A stretch of 52,299 nt of DNA from Patescibacteria group bacterium (GCA_028716485.1 JAQUPS010000011.1:1-52299), one strand, 5' to 3'. Positions 8,685 through 16,787 are shown, counted from the first letter of the stretch. The notes: generated by a model not told the origin, from the sequence alone. Made by a program: numbers and translations.

Positions 8685-9022
8685 AACAGCACATCAAAAT
8701 TTTTTAGCATTCGGTTTGCTGCCTGTTTTATCGGTTAATAGATGTATTCCTCCTTGTTCATCTATCAGCCGTAAAGCAAGCGGCAAAGCGAATGCTATTA
8801 TTGTATCATAATTTTACGACAGCCTGGAGGGGCCTGGCGTTTGGAATTCTGCTTGAAAGTAGCTTTGCTGGATCGCCCCTCCTTGATTCGACTTAGCTTT
8901 AAAAAGGGCAACCTTGCTTTTAAGCAGAATTGTGAACGGCAGACTTCGGAAATTAAAAATTACAAATTAAGAATTACGAATTATTATTTTAAATAAAAAT
9001 CCGGCTTGAGGCCGGTTTTTTT
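8685..9022 (+). ncRNA. Candidate structured orphan RNA with CCUCCU loop
   Basis: The 440-bp dprA-pth gap holds no convincing ORF but does hold a promoter, strong secondary structure and a terminator, all on the plus strand. Domain 1 (8706-8796) closes with AGCATTCG/CGAATGCT and ends in ATAGATG/CATCTAT around a 14-nt loop that contains CCTCCTT (8749-8755), the core of the 16S anti-Shine-Dalgarno. Domain 2 has GGAGGGGC (8826-8833) pairing GCCCCTCC (8875-8882) and AATTCTGCTT (8845-8854) pairing AAGCAGAATT (8922-8931); these interleave, so they form a pseudoknot or two alternative states. I could not match it to tmRNA, RNase P, SRP or 6S RNA. Confidence 0.5.
9001..9022. terminator. Bidirectional terminator, ncRNA / pth
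   Basis: CCGGC-TTGAG-GCCGG is followed by T7 on the plus strand and by ATTTTTATTT on the minus strand, so it can end both the plus-strand RNA and pth. Confidence 0.85.
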
Positions 9023-9041
9023 GTATAAAAAGGAAGTTGAT

Positions 9042-9581
9042 TTATATTTTTATATTTTTTATTACCTCGTTGAGTTTATTTTTTTCTTCCGCATTGAATT
9101 TCATCAGGACGAATTTGTCGGCGGGAATTTGGCCTTTTTCTTCTGGCTTGATGCCGAGGCGGATACGCTGGAAATTTTTGGTTTTGAGATGGTTGATGAT
9201 CGATTGAACTCCTTTATGTCCGGCTGAACGCGAATCAGTAGAAATTTTATAGGCGCCGAAATCGATATCCAGATCGTCGTGGGCGACAGTGAGGATTTGG
9301 GAAAGATCCGCACCTTTGGTTTTTAAGATTCCCAAAGTTTTTGGCAGTAATTTATAATAAGAGAGAACGGCGGCGACCGCCACACCCGATTCATTCATAA
9401 AGGTTTGCGGTTTCACGAAAAAAACGCCGCGGCTTTCGGCGATTTCCGCCTTGAAGCGCTTATTGAATTGCCAAACGGCTCCGGCCTCGGCGGCCAATTT
9501 ATCAATCAGCATAAAACCGGCATTGTGGCGGGTATTATTATATTCTTCCCCGGGGTTTCCTAAACCAACTATTATTTTCAT
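9042..9581 (-). CDS. pth: Peptidyl-tRNA hydrolase
   Basis: Releases tRNA from peptidyl-tRNA that drops off stalled ribosomes. It has MKIIVGLGNPGEEYNNTRHNAGF with the catalytic histidine at residue 20, then FMNESG and HDDLDIDFG with the catalytic aspartate. The substrate-binding GHNG motif of the family reads GHKG here, so the usual asparagine is replaced by lysine. A short extra segment (about residues 82-92, GILKTKGADL) sits before the Asp motif. The length of 179 aa is slightly under the usual ~190. It is divergent from the flanking ncRNA and lies downstream of der. Confidence 0.95.
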   Translation of the reverse strand: MKIIVGLGNPGEEYNNTRHNAGFMLIDKLAAEAGAVWQFNKRFKAEIAESRGVFFVKPQTFMNESGVAVAAVLSYYKLLPKTLGILKTKGADLSQILTVAHDDLDIDFGAYKISTDSRSAGHKGVQSIINHLKTKNFQRIRLGIKPEEKGQIPADKFVLMKFNAEEKNKLNEVIKNIKI

Positions 9582-9615
9582 ATTGAATTACAGATTACAA
9601 ATTATAAATTTGTAA

Positions 9616-11112
9616 TTATTTTCTTCTCGCGGCGCGATATCTTCTCGGCACGGCCGGCGGGCGGCCGGGGATGGCGCGCTTGCGGCCGGGCAGGCCCATC
9701 TGGCCGTGGACTTTCGGCTTGTTCTCGATGTAAATTTTTATCGGTACGCCGTTGAAGCCGTATTTTTCGCGCAATTGATTGATGATAAAACGAGTGTAAG
9801 AAAAATGCAGATTATCGTCAGGGCCGATGCGGACGGCGAAAGCTGGCGGATTAGTATCTTCCTGCTTGAGTTCATAGATATGCGGCGGCCGCGTGCCCGA
9901 ACCTTTGGCCGGCCGATGGATTTTGACAATTTTGGATAAAAAATGAGACAATTGCGAATCGGATAATTTTATTTTTCTCGCCGCGTCCAATTCCAAAATC
10001 AAATCGAATATTTTTTGCACTTTTTCGCCGGTCTTGGCCGAAGTGAATTGGATCGGCGCCCAATTGGCAAAAGAAAAATGGTCGCGGATTATGGCGGTGA
10101 ATTTTTTAGTATCTCTTTCTTTGACCAAATCCCATTTATTGGCGATGATGATCAGGCTTTTTCCGGCGTCGACGATTTCTTCCACTAATCTGGCGTCTTG
10201 ATGGGTCAAGACTTCGTTGATATCCAAAACCAAAAGCGTGATATCCGCCCGCCTTAACGCGCCTAATGATTTTTCCACGCCGTATCTTTCCAGGCCTTCG
10301 GCTTTGTCCGTGTGATGGGCTATCCCCGCCGTATCGATCAAGACTATCTTGCGGCCAAGATATTCCAGCTCGGTATTCTGCGGTTCGCGGGTGGTGTGCG
10401 GGATCGGCGAGACGATTACTTTTTCATAACCTAAAAGCGAATTCAACAAGGATGATTTGCCGACGTTCGGCTTGCCCAGCATGCAGACGGAAATTTTTTC
10501 CTCCTCATCCGCCACATCTTTGACCGATAATTTTTTCTTTTTTAAAAATTTGACGATCAAGTCCAAGAGATCGCCCGTGCCTGAACCGGTAACGGCGGAA
10601 ATATGAATCGGTTCGCCCAGGCCGAGCTTATTGAATTCAGCCGCGTCCGCCGCTTGCGCCTGCGAATCGACTTTGTTGGCGATTAAAAACATCTTATCTT
10701 CGATTTTGCCGGTTAAATTTTTCCGCAGCACGGTAACCATCTGCCGGTCGGCCGGCATCACCCCGATTTTATTATCAACGACAAAAAGTACCAGGTCGGC
10801 GGTCTTTAGATAATTAACCGCCTGCTTCTGAACCTTGATATTTATTTCCTCGACTGTTTTTGTTTCCTTGCCGCCTTTCGGTTTCTTGAAGAGAACCTGC
10901 TGGTCAGGATTGATGATTCCGCCAGTGTCGATCAATTGAAAAGCAAAACCGCCCCAGCGGACGACATTGGCGTTGCTGTCGCGGGTCGTGCCGGGGATGT
11001 CGGAAACAATCGCCTGTTTTTTCTCCACCAGTGTATTAAACAGGGTGGATTTGCCCACATTAGTCCGGCCGAAAATAACGACCAAGGGCATTTTTTTCTT
11101 AGTTTTTGGCAT
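9616..11112 (-). CDS. der: GTPase Der (EngA), ribosome assembly
   Basis: A double-GTPase protein that acts on 50S subunit assembly. Two tandem G domains are visible: the first with GRTNVGKST (the usual Pro of GRPNVGKS is Thr), DTGG and NKVD; the second with GKPNVGKSS, DTAG and NKWD. A C-terminal KH-like domain follows (PIKIYIENKPKVHG), and a basic tail rich in Arg and Pro ends it. I chose the ATG at 11112 (MPKTKKKMPLVV) rather than the TTG three codons upstream. Length is 498 aa, somewhat long because of the tail and an insert around residues 75-90. Confidence 0.96.
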   Translation of the reverse strand: MPKTKKKMPLVVIFGRTNVGKSTLFNTLVEKKQAIVSDIPGTTRDSNANVVRWGGFAFQLIDTGGIINPDQQVLFKKPKGGKETKTVEEINIKVQKQAVNYLKTADLVLFVVDNKIGVMPADRQMVTVLRKNLTGKIEDKMFLIANKVDSQAQAADAAEFNKLGLGEPIHISAVTGSGTGDLLDLIVKFLKKKKLSVKDVADEEEKISVCMLGKPNVGKSSLLNSLLGYEKVIVSPIPHTTREPQNTELEYLGRKIVLIDTAGIAHHTDKAEGLERYGVEKSLGALRRADITLLVLDINEVLTHQDARLVEEIVDAGKSLIIIANKWDLVKERDTKKFTAIIRDHFSFANWAPIQFTSAKTGEKVQKIFDLILELDAARKIKLSDSQLSHFLSKIVKIHRPAKGSGTRPPHIYELKQEDTNPPAFAVRIGPDDNLHFSYTRFIINQLREKYGFNGVPIKIYIENKPKVHGQMGLPGRKRAIPGRPPAVPRRYRAARRK

Positions 11113-11159
11113 ATATTTCAAGTATAGGTGAAAGAGTCGAGAAATACAATAACAGATGT

Positions 11160-11262
11160 TTTAAATTTTCAATTTTGAATTTTCAAATAATGATTAAATT
11201 TTTCAATTTTTAAAAATTTTAGCATTAAAAAATTATTTAAAAATTCAAAATTTAAAATTAAA
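11160..11262. repeat. AT-rich self-complementary spacer
   Basis: The gap is made of TTTTAAATTTTCAATTTTGAA-like words on one side and their complements on the other. Similar low-complexity palindromic spacers lie at 32668-32765, 41085-41187, 44764-44829 and 47042-47180. I see no gene in it. Confidence 0.6.
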
Positions 11263-11271
11263 TTCAGCCCT

Positions 11272-11301
11272 TTAAAAAAGCAGGAGTCGTTATCCTGCTT
11301 T
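11272..11301 (-). terminator. Terminator of the LytR-CpsA-Psr gene
   Basis: On the minus strand a perfect AAGCAGGA/TCCTGCTT stem with a 7-nt loop is followed by T6, shortly after the stop codon at 11326. Confidence 0.85.
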
Positions 11302-11325
11302 GTGTAATCATTTTTTTATTGAGCG

Positions 11326-12816
11326 CTATTGCGTATTCGCCGTTCCCGAATTGGTTTTATCGGCGTCTTGTCCGAGCACGAGGACGAAATCCGGTTTTTC
11401 TTTGTCAGCCATTTTATTCAGTTCGGCGGATAAGTCGGTTTTCAGCCAATCGGGCAGATCAAAAGTGACGGTGGCGCCGGTTTTTTCTTTCAGCACGGCA
11501 AGCGCGCTGATCTTTTGCCCCATGGTTAAATCATAGATAATCGACTTGTCAAAATTCTGCCGGCTGGAATTGGCGACCGTGACGACTTTGAAGCCGTATT
11601 TATCCATATCGATGGCGGCGCGCTGAGCCAGGCCGTTGATCCAAGTGCCGTTCAAGATTTCCAGCGAGGCGCTGTCGGTGGCGACGACAGCCTTGGTTTG
11701 CGGCGGTACTTGGGTAAAAATATTTTGCGCCAGATATTGGATTTCGGAAAAGTCGCCGTTTTTGGGAAGCAGAACGTAAGCGCCTTGCTCATTGATTTTT
11801 TGGTAAAGCAAACCGTCCGGACTGTTGTCGATGACCTTGGTGAGGATATTCTCCCGCGTGGTATCTTTAAACATCGACCAGGCTTTGATGATTTCCCAGA
11901 CTTTGAGATTGGTGCTGACATGCTCGGCCAGTTGCGTGATGATTTCAGTGATTAAAACCGGATTAAGCAAGACATTGGCAGTAAGGAGTTTTTCTTTAAC
12001 CGCCTGTAAAACCAGTTGCTGGCGATGAGCGCGGGCAAAATCCGAACCCTCGGCGCCGGCGCCGTGGCGCGAGCGGGCGAATTTCAAAGCTAAACTGCCA
12101 TCCATATGCTGCCAGCCTTTATTGACATGCAGATGCTCGAAGCGGGCGTAGTAATCAGGGTTGTCTTCCTGCCCGTCGATCGGATAACTGTAATCATCCA
12201 AAGTATTTTCCACGTTGACGTCGATGCCGCCGATTTTATCGATAATGTTTTGGAAAGCTTCAAAGTCGACGCGAACGTAATAATCAACCGGCACGCCCAA
12301 AATATCGGCTACGGCCTCGGAAGAAGCCACGCCGCCCGAGCCGGGTGTTTTGGCCTCGGCAAAAGCGTCGATATTATTTATTTTGGTCCAATCAGCGGAA
12401 TTTTCGACCGGAATGGAAAGGTCGCGGGGAATGGAGAGCAGAGCGATTTTTTTATCAGTAACATCAAGCGAGGCGAGCATAATGGTGTCGGTCAGGTAGG
12501 GGCCGTCGTGATTTTTTCCGCCAATTCCCAAGAGCAGGATATTTATCCTTCCGGTCGCTTCGTCTTTCAGCTGGCGGTCGGAGCTGTTGACCAGGTGCCG
12601 CAATTGCCCGAGCAAAGGGATTCGATCGATAAAATAATTGGTTTGATCGGAAATCGGCCCGCGGCAGGAAAAAAGCAGAAAAATCAACAATAAAAAAACA
12701 ACCGCGGAGAGGAAAATTTTCAAGAATAATTTTTTTCCGCCGGCTTTGGTTTTTTTCTCTTTCGGCTCGGTGGCTTCGTCCGAGGGCTCAATATTTTCTT
12801 TATTTAAATCAACCAT
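11326..12816 (-). CDS. LytR-CpsA-Psr family glycopolymer ligase
   Basis: Membrane-anchored enzyme of the family that transfers lipid-linked glycopolymers to peptidoglycan. A cytoplasmic charged N-terminus (1-28) is followed by one membrane helix (about 29-50). The LCP domain shows INILLLGIGG, TDTIMLASLD, LLSIPRDLSIPV, the IGGIDVNVE segment and the arginine-rich KFARSRHGAGAEGSDFARAHRQQ motif. The C-terminal part (about 375-485, LEILNGTWINGLAQRAA...) matches the LytR_C domain. Length is 496 aa. No SD is seen. It suggests that this cell decorates its wall with a secondary polymer. Confidence 0.92.
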   Translation of the reverse strand: MVDLNKENIEPSDEATEPKEKKTKAGGKKLFLKIFLSAVVFLLLIFLLFSCRGPISDQTNYFIDRIPLLGQLRHLVNSSDRQLKDEATGRINILLLGIGGKNHDGPYLTDTIMLASLDVTDKKIALLSIPRDLSIPVENSADWTKINNIDAFAEAKTPGSGGVASSEAVADILGVPVDYYVRVDFEAFQNIIDKIGGIDVNVENTLDDYSYPIDGQEDNPDYYARFEHLHVNKGWQHMDGSLALKFARSRHGAGAEGSDFARAHRQQLVLQAVKEKLLTANVLLNPVLITEIITQLAEHVSTNLKVWEIIKAWSMFKDTTRENILTKVIDNSPDGLLYQKINEQGAYVLLPKNGDFSEIQYLAQNIFTQVPPQTKAVVATDSASLEILNGTWINGLAQRAAIDMDKYGFKVVTVANSSRQNFDKSIIYDLTMGQKISALAVLKEKTGATVTFDLPDWLKTDLSAELNKMADKEKPDFVLVLGQDADKTNSGTANTQ

Positions 12817-12920
12817 GAATTAATTACGAAATTTTTTAAATATAGTTTCATTATAAGGATAAAATTTTGTTTTGGCAAGCCGGATATTTTGGCTTAGGTT
12901 GGTGTTATCATTCATGAAAA

Positions 12921-12950
12921 CAAAAAACGGCCAGAGAGCCGATTTTTGTT
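12921..12950 (-). terminator. Terminator after tRNA-Gly
   Basis: Reading minus: CGGC-TCTCTG-GCCG followed by T6, eight bases past the tRNA 3' end. The other side is also T-rich. Confidence 0.75.
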
Positions 12951-12957
12951 TTATGTG

Positions 12958-13028
12958 AGCGGGTAAGGGGAGTCGAACCCCTCTCATCAGCTTGGAAAGC
13001 TGGGGTAATACCGATATACGATACCCGC
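12958..13028 (-). tRNA. tRNA-Gly (anticodon UCC)
   Basis: Acceptor GCGGGTA/TACCCGC, anticodon loop TTTCCAA in a CCAGC/GCTGA stem (one mismatch at its outer pair), and T arm GAGGGGTTCGACTCCCCTT. CCA is not encoded. Length is 71 nt. Its own terminator follows at once. Confidence 0.95.
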
Positions 13029-13143
13029 CATCTCAAATTACGAATTTCGAAGCGCGAATTTCGAATTAATTTTTTAACATCAAAATTTTAACAATAAATT
13101 TATAAAATATAATCTATCAAGATTTTTTGCGTCAGGCAAGAGG

Positions 13144-13172
13144 TTGACCGGTAAATATTTGTCTGGTATACT
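13144..13172 (+). promoter_or_regulatory. Near-consensus promoter of the tRNA-like RNA
   Basis: TTGACC (13144-13149), a 17-bp spacer, then an extended -10, TGG-TATACT (-10 at 13167-13172). The start point should be near 13179. The next plus-strand feature is the tRNA-like hairpin set; there is no CDS. Confidence 0.75.
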
Positions 13173-13178
13173 GACATA

Positions 13179-13348
13179 AAATTCAGGCAGAGGCGGTAGG
13201 TGCGGGCCGAGGAGTCATTTCCTCGGGCTCAAGGTTCGATTCCTTGGGCTTCTGCGAAATGTGGGGGGTGGGCTTTTGCCGAAGTATATGCCCTCTACGT
13301 TTTTTCCGGAGGAGCGCGTTATCTCAACGCCTCCTCCCTTTTATTTTT
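13179..13348 (+). ncRNA. Candidate tRNA-like small RNA
   Basis: A 170-nt unit with promoter and terminator but no ORF. Residues 13187-13255 fold as a reduced tRNA: an 8-bp acceptor GCAGAGGC (13187-13194) with GCTTCTGC (13248-13255), a T arm CAAGG-TTCGATT-CCTTG (13230-13246), and a single hairpin CCGAGGA-GTCATT-TCCTCGG (13207-13226) where D and anticodon arms should be. The span between acceptor and T arm is about eight bases too short for a normal tRNA. A G-rich segment that can pair with GCCCTCTAC follows, then the terminator. It resembles in design the tRNA-mimicking part of bacterial Y RNAs; this is an analogy only. Confidence 0.55.
13308..13348 (+). terminator. Terminator of the tRNA-like RNA
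   Basis: GGAGGAG...GCGTT pairs with AACGC-CTCCTCC around ATCTC and is followed by TTTTATTTTT. The hairpin overlaps the antisense 3' end of lgt, whose stop is at 13319-13321. Confidence 0.85.
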
Positions 13349-14134
13349 GGGAAAGAATAAAATGATGAGCGAAATGATTATTATCGCCAGGCTGATCACT
13401 TGCGGCCAGCGGTAGCCGAAAAAATAAGCGGTCGTGTCGGTGCGCAAGAACTCCGTGGAAAATCTTAAGGCCGAGTATAAAACAAGATAAGTCAAGATGA
13501 CGATTTTATAATTGGTTGATTTCTTTTTAAGGAATTGCCTGACGATCAAGATTAAAATAATGAATATCATCAGGTCGCCAAGCGATTCATAAAGAAAAGT
13601 CGGGTGAAAATAATTCGAGGATAAATAACGATCAGGTCGGCTCATAAAATCAATCGGGATCCCCCAGGGCAGATTGGTCGGCCTGCCGAAAAGTTCCTGG
13701 TTAAAATAATTTCCCCAGCGGCCGATCGCCTGGCCCAATACGACTCCGGGCGCGAAGATCGCCGCGATCAGCCAAAAATTAACTTTTTCTTTCCAGCAAA
13801 AATAAATCACCACCAATAATCCGCCGATTAAAGCGCCGTGAATCGCCAATCCGCCCTGCCAAACTTTTAAAATACTCCAATAATTCTGGCTGTAATAACT
13901 CCATTCCAGCAAGACGTGATAAATCCGGGCGCCGACAATGCCGGCAATAATCATCCAAAAAGACAAGTCAAAAATCTTGTTCGGCGATAAGCCGAATTTT
14001 TTGGCCAGCTTGAGCGAGACGGTCAGGGCGGCGAGGACTCCCAGAACGATAAACAAGCCATACCAATAGACGCGCAATGAGCCAAAGGAAATGAGGATGG
14101 GCGTGGGCGAAAAAGTATGTAGGAAATTGAACAT
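13319..14134 (-). CDS. lgt: Prolipoprotein diacylglyceryl transferase
   Basis: Integral membrane enzyme that attaches diacylglycerol to the lipobox cysteine of prolipoproteins. About seven membrane helices are visible. The family motifs are all there: YGLFIVLGVLAA near the start, ARIYHVLLEW, GGLAIHGALIGG, GQAIGRWGNYFNQE with the key arginine, and HPTFLYES. The length of 271 aa is normal. It begins at ATG 14134 without an SD. The lipoprotein cassettes at 18-23 kb would be substrates. Its last codons lie antisense to the small-RNA terminator. Confidence 0.96.
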   Translation of the reverse strand: MFNFLHTFSPTPILISFGSLRVYWYGLFIVLGVLAALTVSLKLAKKFGLSPNKIFDLSFWMIIAGIVGARIYHVLLEWSYYSQNYWSILKVWQGGLAIHGALIGGLLVVIYFCWKEKVNFWLIAAIFAPGVVLGQAIGRWGNYFNQELFGRPTNLPWGIPIDFMSRPDRYLSSNYFHPTFLYESLGDLMIFIILILIVRQFLKKKSTNYKIVILTYLVLYSALRFSTEFLRTDTTAYFFGYRWPQVISLAIIIISLIILFFPKNKREEALR

Positions 14135-14207
14135 ATGGTTATTTGTTATTTGATTGTCGCTTCTATTATTTTGGCCTTTTTTTACAGAGAAGTCAATGAT
14201 TTAGTAT

Positions 14208-14278
14208 GGGGCATAAGGCGCAGGGCTCAAGGATTTCTTATTCACGGGCAATCAGCAGCAGCCCGGCGCCTTGCGCCC
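14208..14278. other. Strong hairpin upstream of pgi/pmi
   Basis: GGGC-ATAAGGCGC (14208-14221) pairs with GCGCCTTGC-GCCC (14266-14278) around a 44-nt interior. It lies in the divergent lgt / isomerase gap, about 50 bp before the start of the isomerase. It could be a leader structure or another palindromic repeat; no T-run follows. Confidence 0.5.
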
Positions 14279-14329
14279 AAATTATATTTTTATGATATAA
14301 TGGATATATTGATTCTAAACACCAAACAA

Positions 14330-15361
14330 ATGAAGAATTCGGATAAAGGAAAAGTGGCCGATTCGATCCGGCTTTTGCCGCAGCAGATTGAGGATGCGCT
14401 GACGCAGGCGAAAAAATTCAAATTGCCCGAGAGCTATAAAAAAATCAATCGCGTGGTGGTGAGCGGCATGGGCGGTTCGAATTTGGGCGCGCGGATTATC
14501 GCCGCGGTTTTTAAAGATGAAGCTCGGGCGCCGATTTTGATTGAACCCGGCTATCAAGTTCCGGCTTATGTCGACCGCGATACTCTTTATATAATTTCTT
14601 CCTATTCTGGCAATACCGAAGAGCCATTGAGCACTTTTGCCGAAGCTAAAGCAAGAGGCGCGAAAATCGTCGGATTAACAGAGGCGAGCGTTAAAAATAA
14701 GTTAGCGGCATTGCTGGAAAAAGAATCTTTGCCAGGTTTTATTTTCAGTCCGGCGCAAAACAATCCGTCGCGGCAGCCGCGGCTGGGTTTGGGTTATTCC
14801 ATTTTCGCCTTGCTGGCTTTATTGGCTGAGGTCGGCGTGATAAAAATCGATCGGCAGGAAATTACGCGGATTATTTCCGCCTTGGAAAAAAATAATTTGA
14901 GTTTTGATATTGCCGCTCGGCAAATCGCCAAAAAAATTTCCAACAAAGAAATAATTTTAGTCGGCGCGGAATTTTTGGCAGGCAGTTTGCACGCCCTGCG
15001 CAATCAATTCTGCGAAACCAGCAAAAATTTTTCCGCTTATCTGGTCGTGCCGGATATGAACCATTACGCGCTGGAAGGATTAAGCAATCCGGCGAGCAAT
15101 CGGAAAAATCAAGTTTATGTTTTTTGGCAGAGCGATTTCTATCATCCGCGGGTTGCCAAACGTTTAAGATTGACGGAAGAAATAGTCAGAAAAAATAAAA
15201 TCAGCGTTCTGAGCATAAAATTAAACGGCAAAACCAAATTGGGTCAGGCGGCGGAAATGCTGCAGCTGGGTTCCTGGCTCACTTTTTATCTGGCCATAAT
15301 TAATCAAGTTGATCCGATTGCCATCAAGTCGGTGGATTGGTTTAAGAAAAAGTTGAGTTGA
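14330..15361 (+). CDS. Bifunctional phosphoglucose/phosphomannose isomerase
   Basis: SIS-domain sugar isomerase interconverting fructose-6-P with glucose-6-P and probably mannose-6-P. The first SIS domain shows VVSGMGGSNLGARI and IISSYSGNTEEPLS; the C-terminal half is the bact-PGI_C type with LRNQFCETSKNFSAYLVVPDMNHYALEG and ending VDPIAIKSVDWFKKKL. Upstream in-frame ATGs exist (14135, 14300), but a TATAAT box at 14295-14300 would place the transcription start after both, so the ATG at 14330 is chosen, giving 343 aa, normal for this family. No SD is seen. Confidence 0.93.
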   Translation: MKNSDKGKVADSIRLLPQQIEDALTQAKKFKLPESYKKINRVVVSGMGGSNLGARIIAAVFKDEARAPILIEPGYQVPAYVDRDTLYIISSYSGNTEEPLSTFAEAKARGAKIVGLTEASVKNKLAALLEKESLPGFIFSPAQNNPSRQPRLGLGYSIFALLALLAEVGVIKIDRQEITRIISALEKNNLSFDIAARQIAKKISNKEIILVGAEFLAGSLHALRNQFCETSKNFSAYLVVPDMNHYALEGLSNPASNRKNQVYVFWQSDFYHPRVAKRLRLTEEIVRKNKISVLSIKLNGKTKLGQAAEMLQLGSWLTFYLAIINQVDPIAIKSVDWFKKKLS

Positions 15362-15428
15362 AAGTTTTAATGTTATAAAGTGAAAAGTTATAAAATTTTA
15401 AAGTCCGCAACTTTATAACTAATCTGCT

Positions 15429-15959
15429 ATGAAAATTTTTGTTTGCAGCATCTGCGGGGAAGTTTATCTGGGCAGAGCCATGCCGGCGTCCTGTCCTTTT
15501 TGCGGCGTCACGGCCAGATATTTAAAATTTGCCCATGACTGGGAAGATGTCAATGCCGGTGTTATATTGAGCGAAAAGAGCCGGAAGAATTTGGAAGAAG
15601 CAATGCAGCTGGAATTATCCAATACTGCTTTCTATTTTTGCGCCGCCGATAAATTGACCAACAAGGAAGCATCCAAGATGTTCAAAGGCTTGGCCAAGGT
15701 CGAGCGCGAACACGCTTCGATTTTTCGTAAATTACTTAAAATGGAAAGCGCCTCGGAATTTAAAGAGGAATGCCCGGCTGATCCGGCCGACTGTATCGAG
15801 CAATCCTATCAGCGGGAAGTCCGCGCTGTGGCTTTCTATGCCCGCGCCTTGACCGAAGCCACCGAAGCCCGCATCAGAGAAGTTTTCGAGGCAATCATGA
15901 ATGTGGAAAAAGATCATATCGCTCTGGACGAAGAGATGAAGAAAAAATTTGAGAAATAA
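15429..15959 (+). CDS. Rubredoxin-rubrerythrin-like protein
   Basis: Cytoplasmic peroxide- or oxygen-detoxifying non-haem iron protein. An N-terminal rubredoxin-like iron knuckle has Cys6, Cys9, Cys22 and Cys25. A four-helix ferritin-like domain follows with the carboxylate and histidine ligands in LELSNTAFY, KVEREHASIF, REVRAVAFY and NVEKDHIAL. The domain order (rubredoxin first) is the reverse of classical rubrerythrin. The 176 aa length fits. It lies directly before a superoxide dismutase, so the two may form an oxidative-defence pair, although a long palindromic repeat separates them. Confidence 0.92.
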   Translation: MKIFVCSICGEVYLGRAMPASCPFCGVTARYLKFAHDWEDVNAGVILSEKSRKNLEEAMQLELSNTAFYFCAADKLTNKEASKMFKGLAKVEREHASIFRKLLKMESASEFKEECPADPADCIEQSYQREVRAVAFYARALTEATEARIREVFEAIMNVEKDHIALDEEMKKKFEK

Positions 15960-15965
15960 TTTATT

Positions 15966-16127
15966 TTTGTCATCCTGAACGGAGCGTAGCGGAGTGAAGG
16001 ATCTATTATCAGCGAAGTTCGCATTTCAACTCTGAAAATTTTTGTCGAAAAAATTTGAGCTTCCTGCGAAATAGATCCCTGCCTGCCGGCAGGCAGGCTT
16101 CGCGCGGCGCCCAGAATGACAAAAAGC
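15966..16127. repeat. GTCATCC-family long inverted repeat, copy 2
   Basis: The outer arms TTTTGTCATCCTGAACG and GCCCAGAATGACAAAAAG and the inner arms GGATCTAT and ATAGATCC pair. It also holds the exact 20-bp palindrome CCTGCCTGCCGGCAGGCAGG (16078-16097) close to its right end. Confidence 0.87.
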
Positions 16128-16137
16128 ATAAAAATTT

Positions 16138-16734
16138 ATGTCTCCAAAAGAATATAATTTTTCCAAAGTGACGGGAATTTCTCAAAAGACTTTGGACATT
16201 CATTACAACAAACTCTATAAAGGTTATGTCAATAAGGCCAATGAGATTGGCGAAAAATTACGCGTTTATGCTTTGGGCGGCGGCGACGTGGAAACCGTTA
16301 ATCCGACTTTTCACGACCTGCGTTCTTTGCGCGATGCCGAAACTTTCGCGGTCAACGCGGTCTATCTGCATGAGCATTATTTCGACGCTTTGGGCGGCGA
16401 CGGCGTGCCGGGCGGAGAACTGAAAAAAGCCATCGAGGAGAAATGGGAAAGCTATGCCAATTTCGAACGGTATTTCAAGGTTTCCTGTCTGGCCGCCCGT
16501 GGCTGGCTGGTCTTGGCTTGGAACAACAACACCAAAAAAATAAATATCTATATGGCCGATGCCCATAATCAGGGCGGCGTCTGGGGTTGCGAGCCGATTT
16601 TAGTTTTTGACGCCTACGAGCACGCCTACTTCATTGATTACGGCTCGGATCGCAAATCCTATATCAACGATTTCTTCAAGAATCTTAACTGGGATGCGCT
16701 GAATAAGAAATATAAGGAAGCAACAGGAGAATAG
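16138..16734 (+). CDS. Superoxide dismutase, Fe/Mn type
   Basis: Converts superoxide to peroxide and oxygen. Metal ligands can be placed: His22 in DIHYNKLYKGY, the second His in LHEHYFDAL, and the Asp-x3-His pair in VFDAYEHAYFIDYG. The core GWLVLAWN strand is also present. The usual NHTFYW motif around the second ligand is replaced by HEHYFD, so the family match is real but divergent. The length of 198 aa is normal. The N-terminus (MSPKEYNFSKVTGIS) is atypical. No SD; the ATG follows 10 bp after the repeat. Confidence 0.93.
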   Translation: MSPKEYNFSKVTGISQKTLDIHYNKLYKGYVNKANEIGEKLRVYALGGGDVETVNPTFHDLRSLRDAETFAVNAVYLHEHYFDALGGDGVPGGELKKAIEEKWESYANFERYFKVSCLAARGWLVLAWNNNTKKINIYMADAHNQGGVWGCEPILVFDAYEHAYFIDYGSDRKSYINDFFKNLNWDALNKKYKEATGE

Positions 16735-16756
16735 ATTATCAGAAGATTTTAAATAA

Positions 16757-16787
16757 AAAATCCGGCGCAAGGCCGGGTTTTTGTTTT
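16757..16787. terminator. Bidirectional terminator, sod / acyltransferase
   Basis: CCGGC-GCAAG-GCCGG with GTTTTTGTTTT on the plus side and ATTTTTTATTT on the minus side. Confidence 0.85.

Noticed and set aside
8685-9022. tmRNA, RNase P RNA, SRP RNA or 6S RNA
   Set aside because: I looked for the tmRNA 3' tRNA-like end and tag frame, the RNase P GAGGAAAGUCC core and the SRP GGAA domain, and found none. A covariance search would be decisive.
13187-13255. A normal tRNA, or tRNA-Sec because of the 8-bp acceptor and a TCA in the loop
   Set aside because: There is no room for both D and anticodon arms, the loop is six bases, and the long variable arm of tRNA-Sec is missing.
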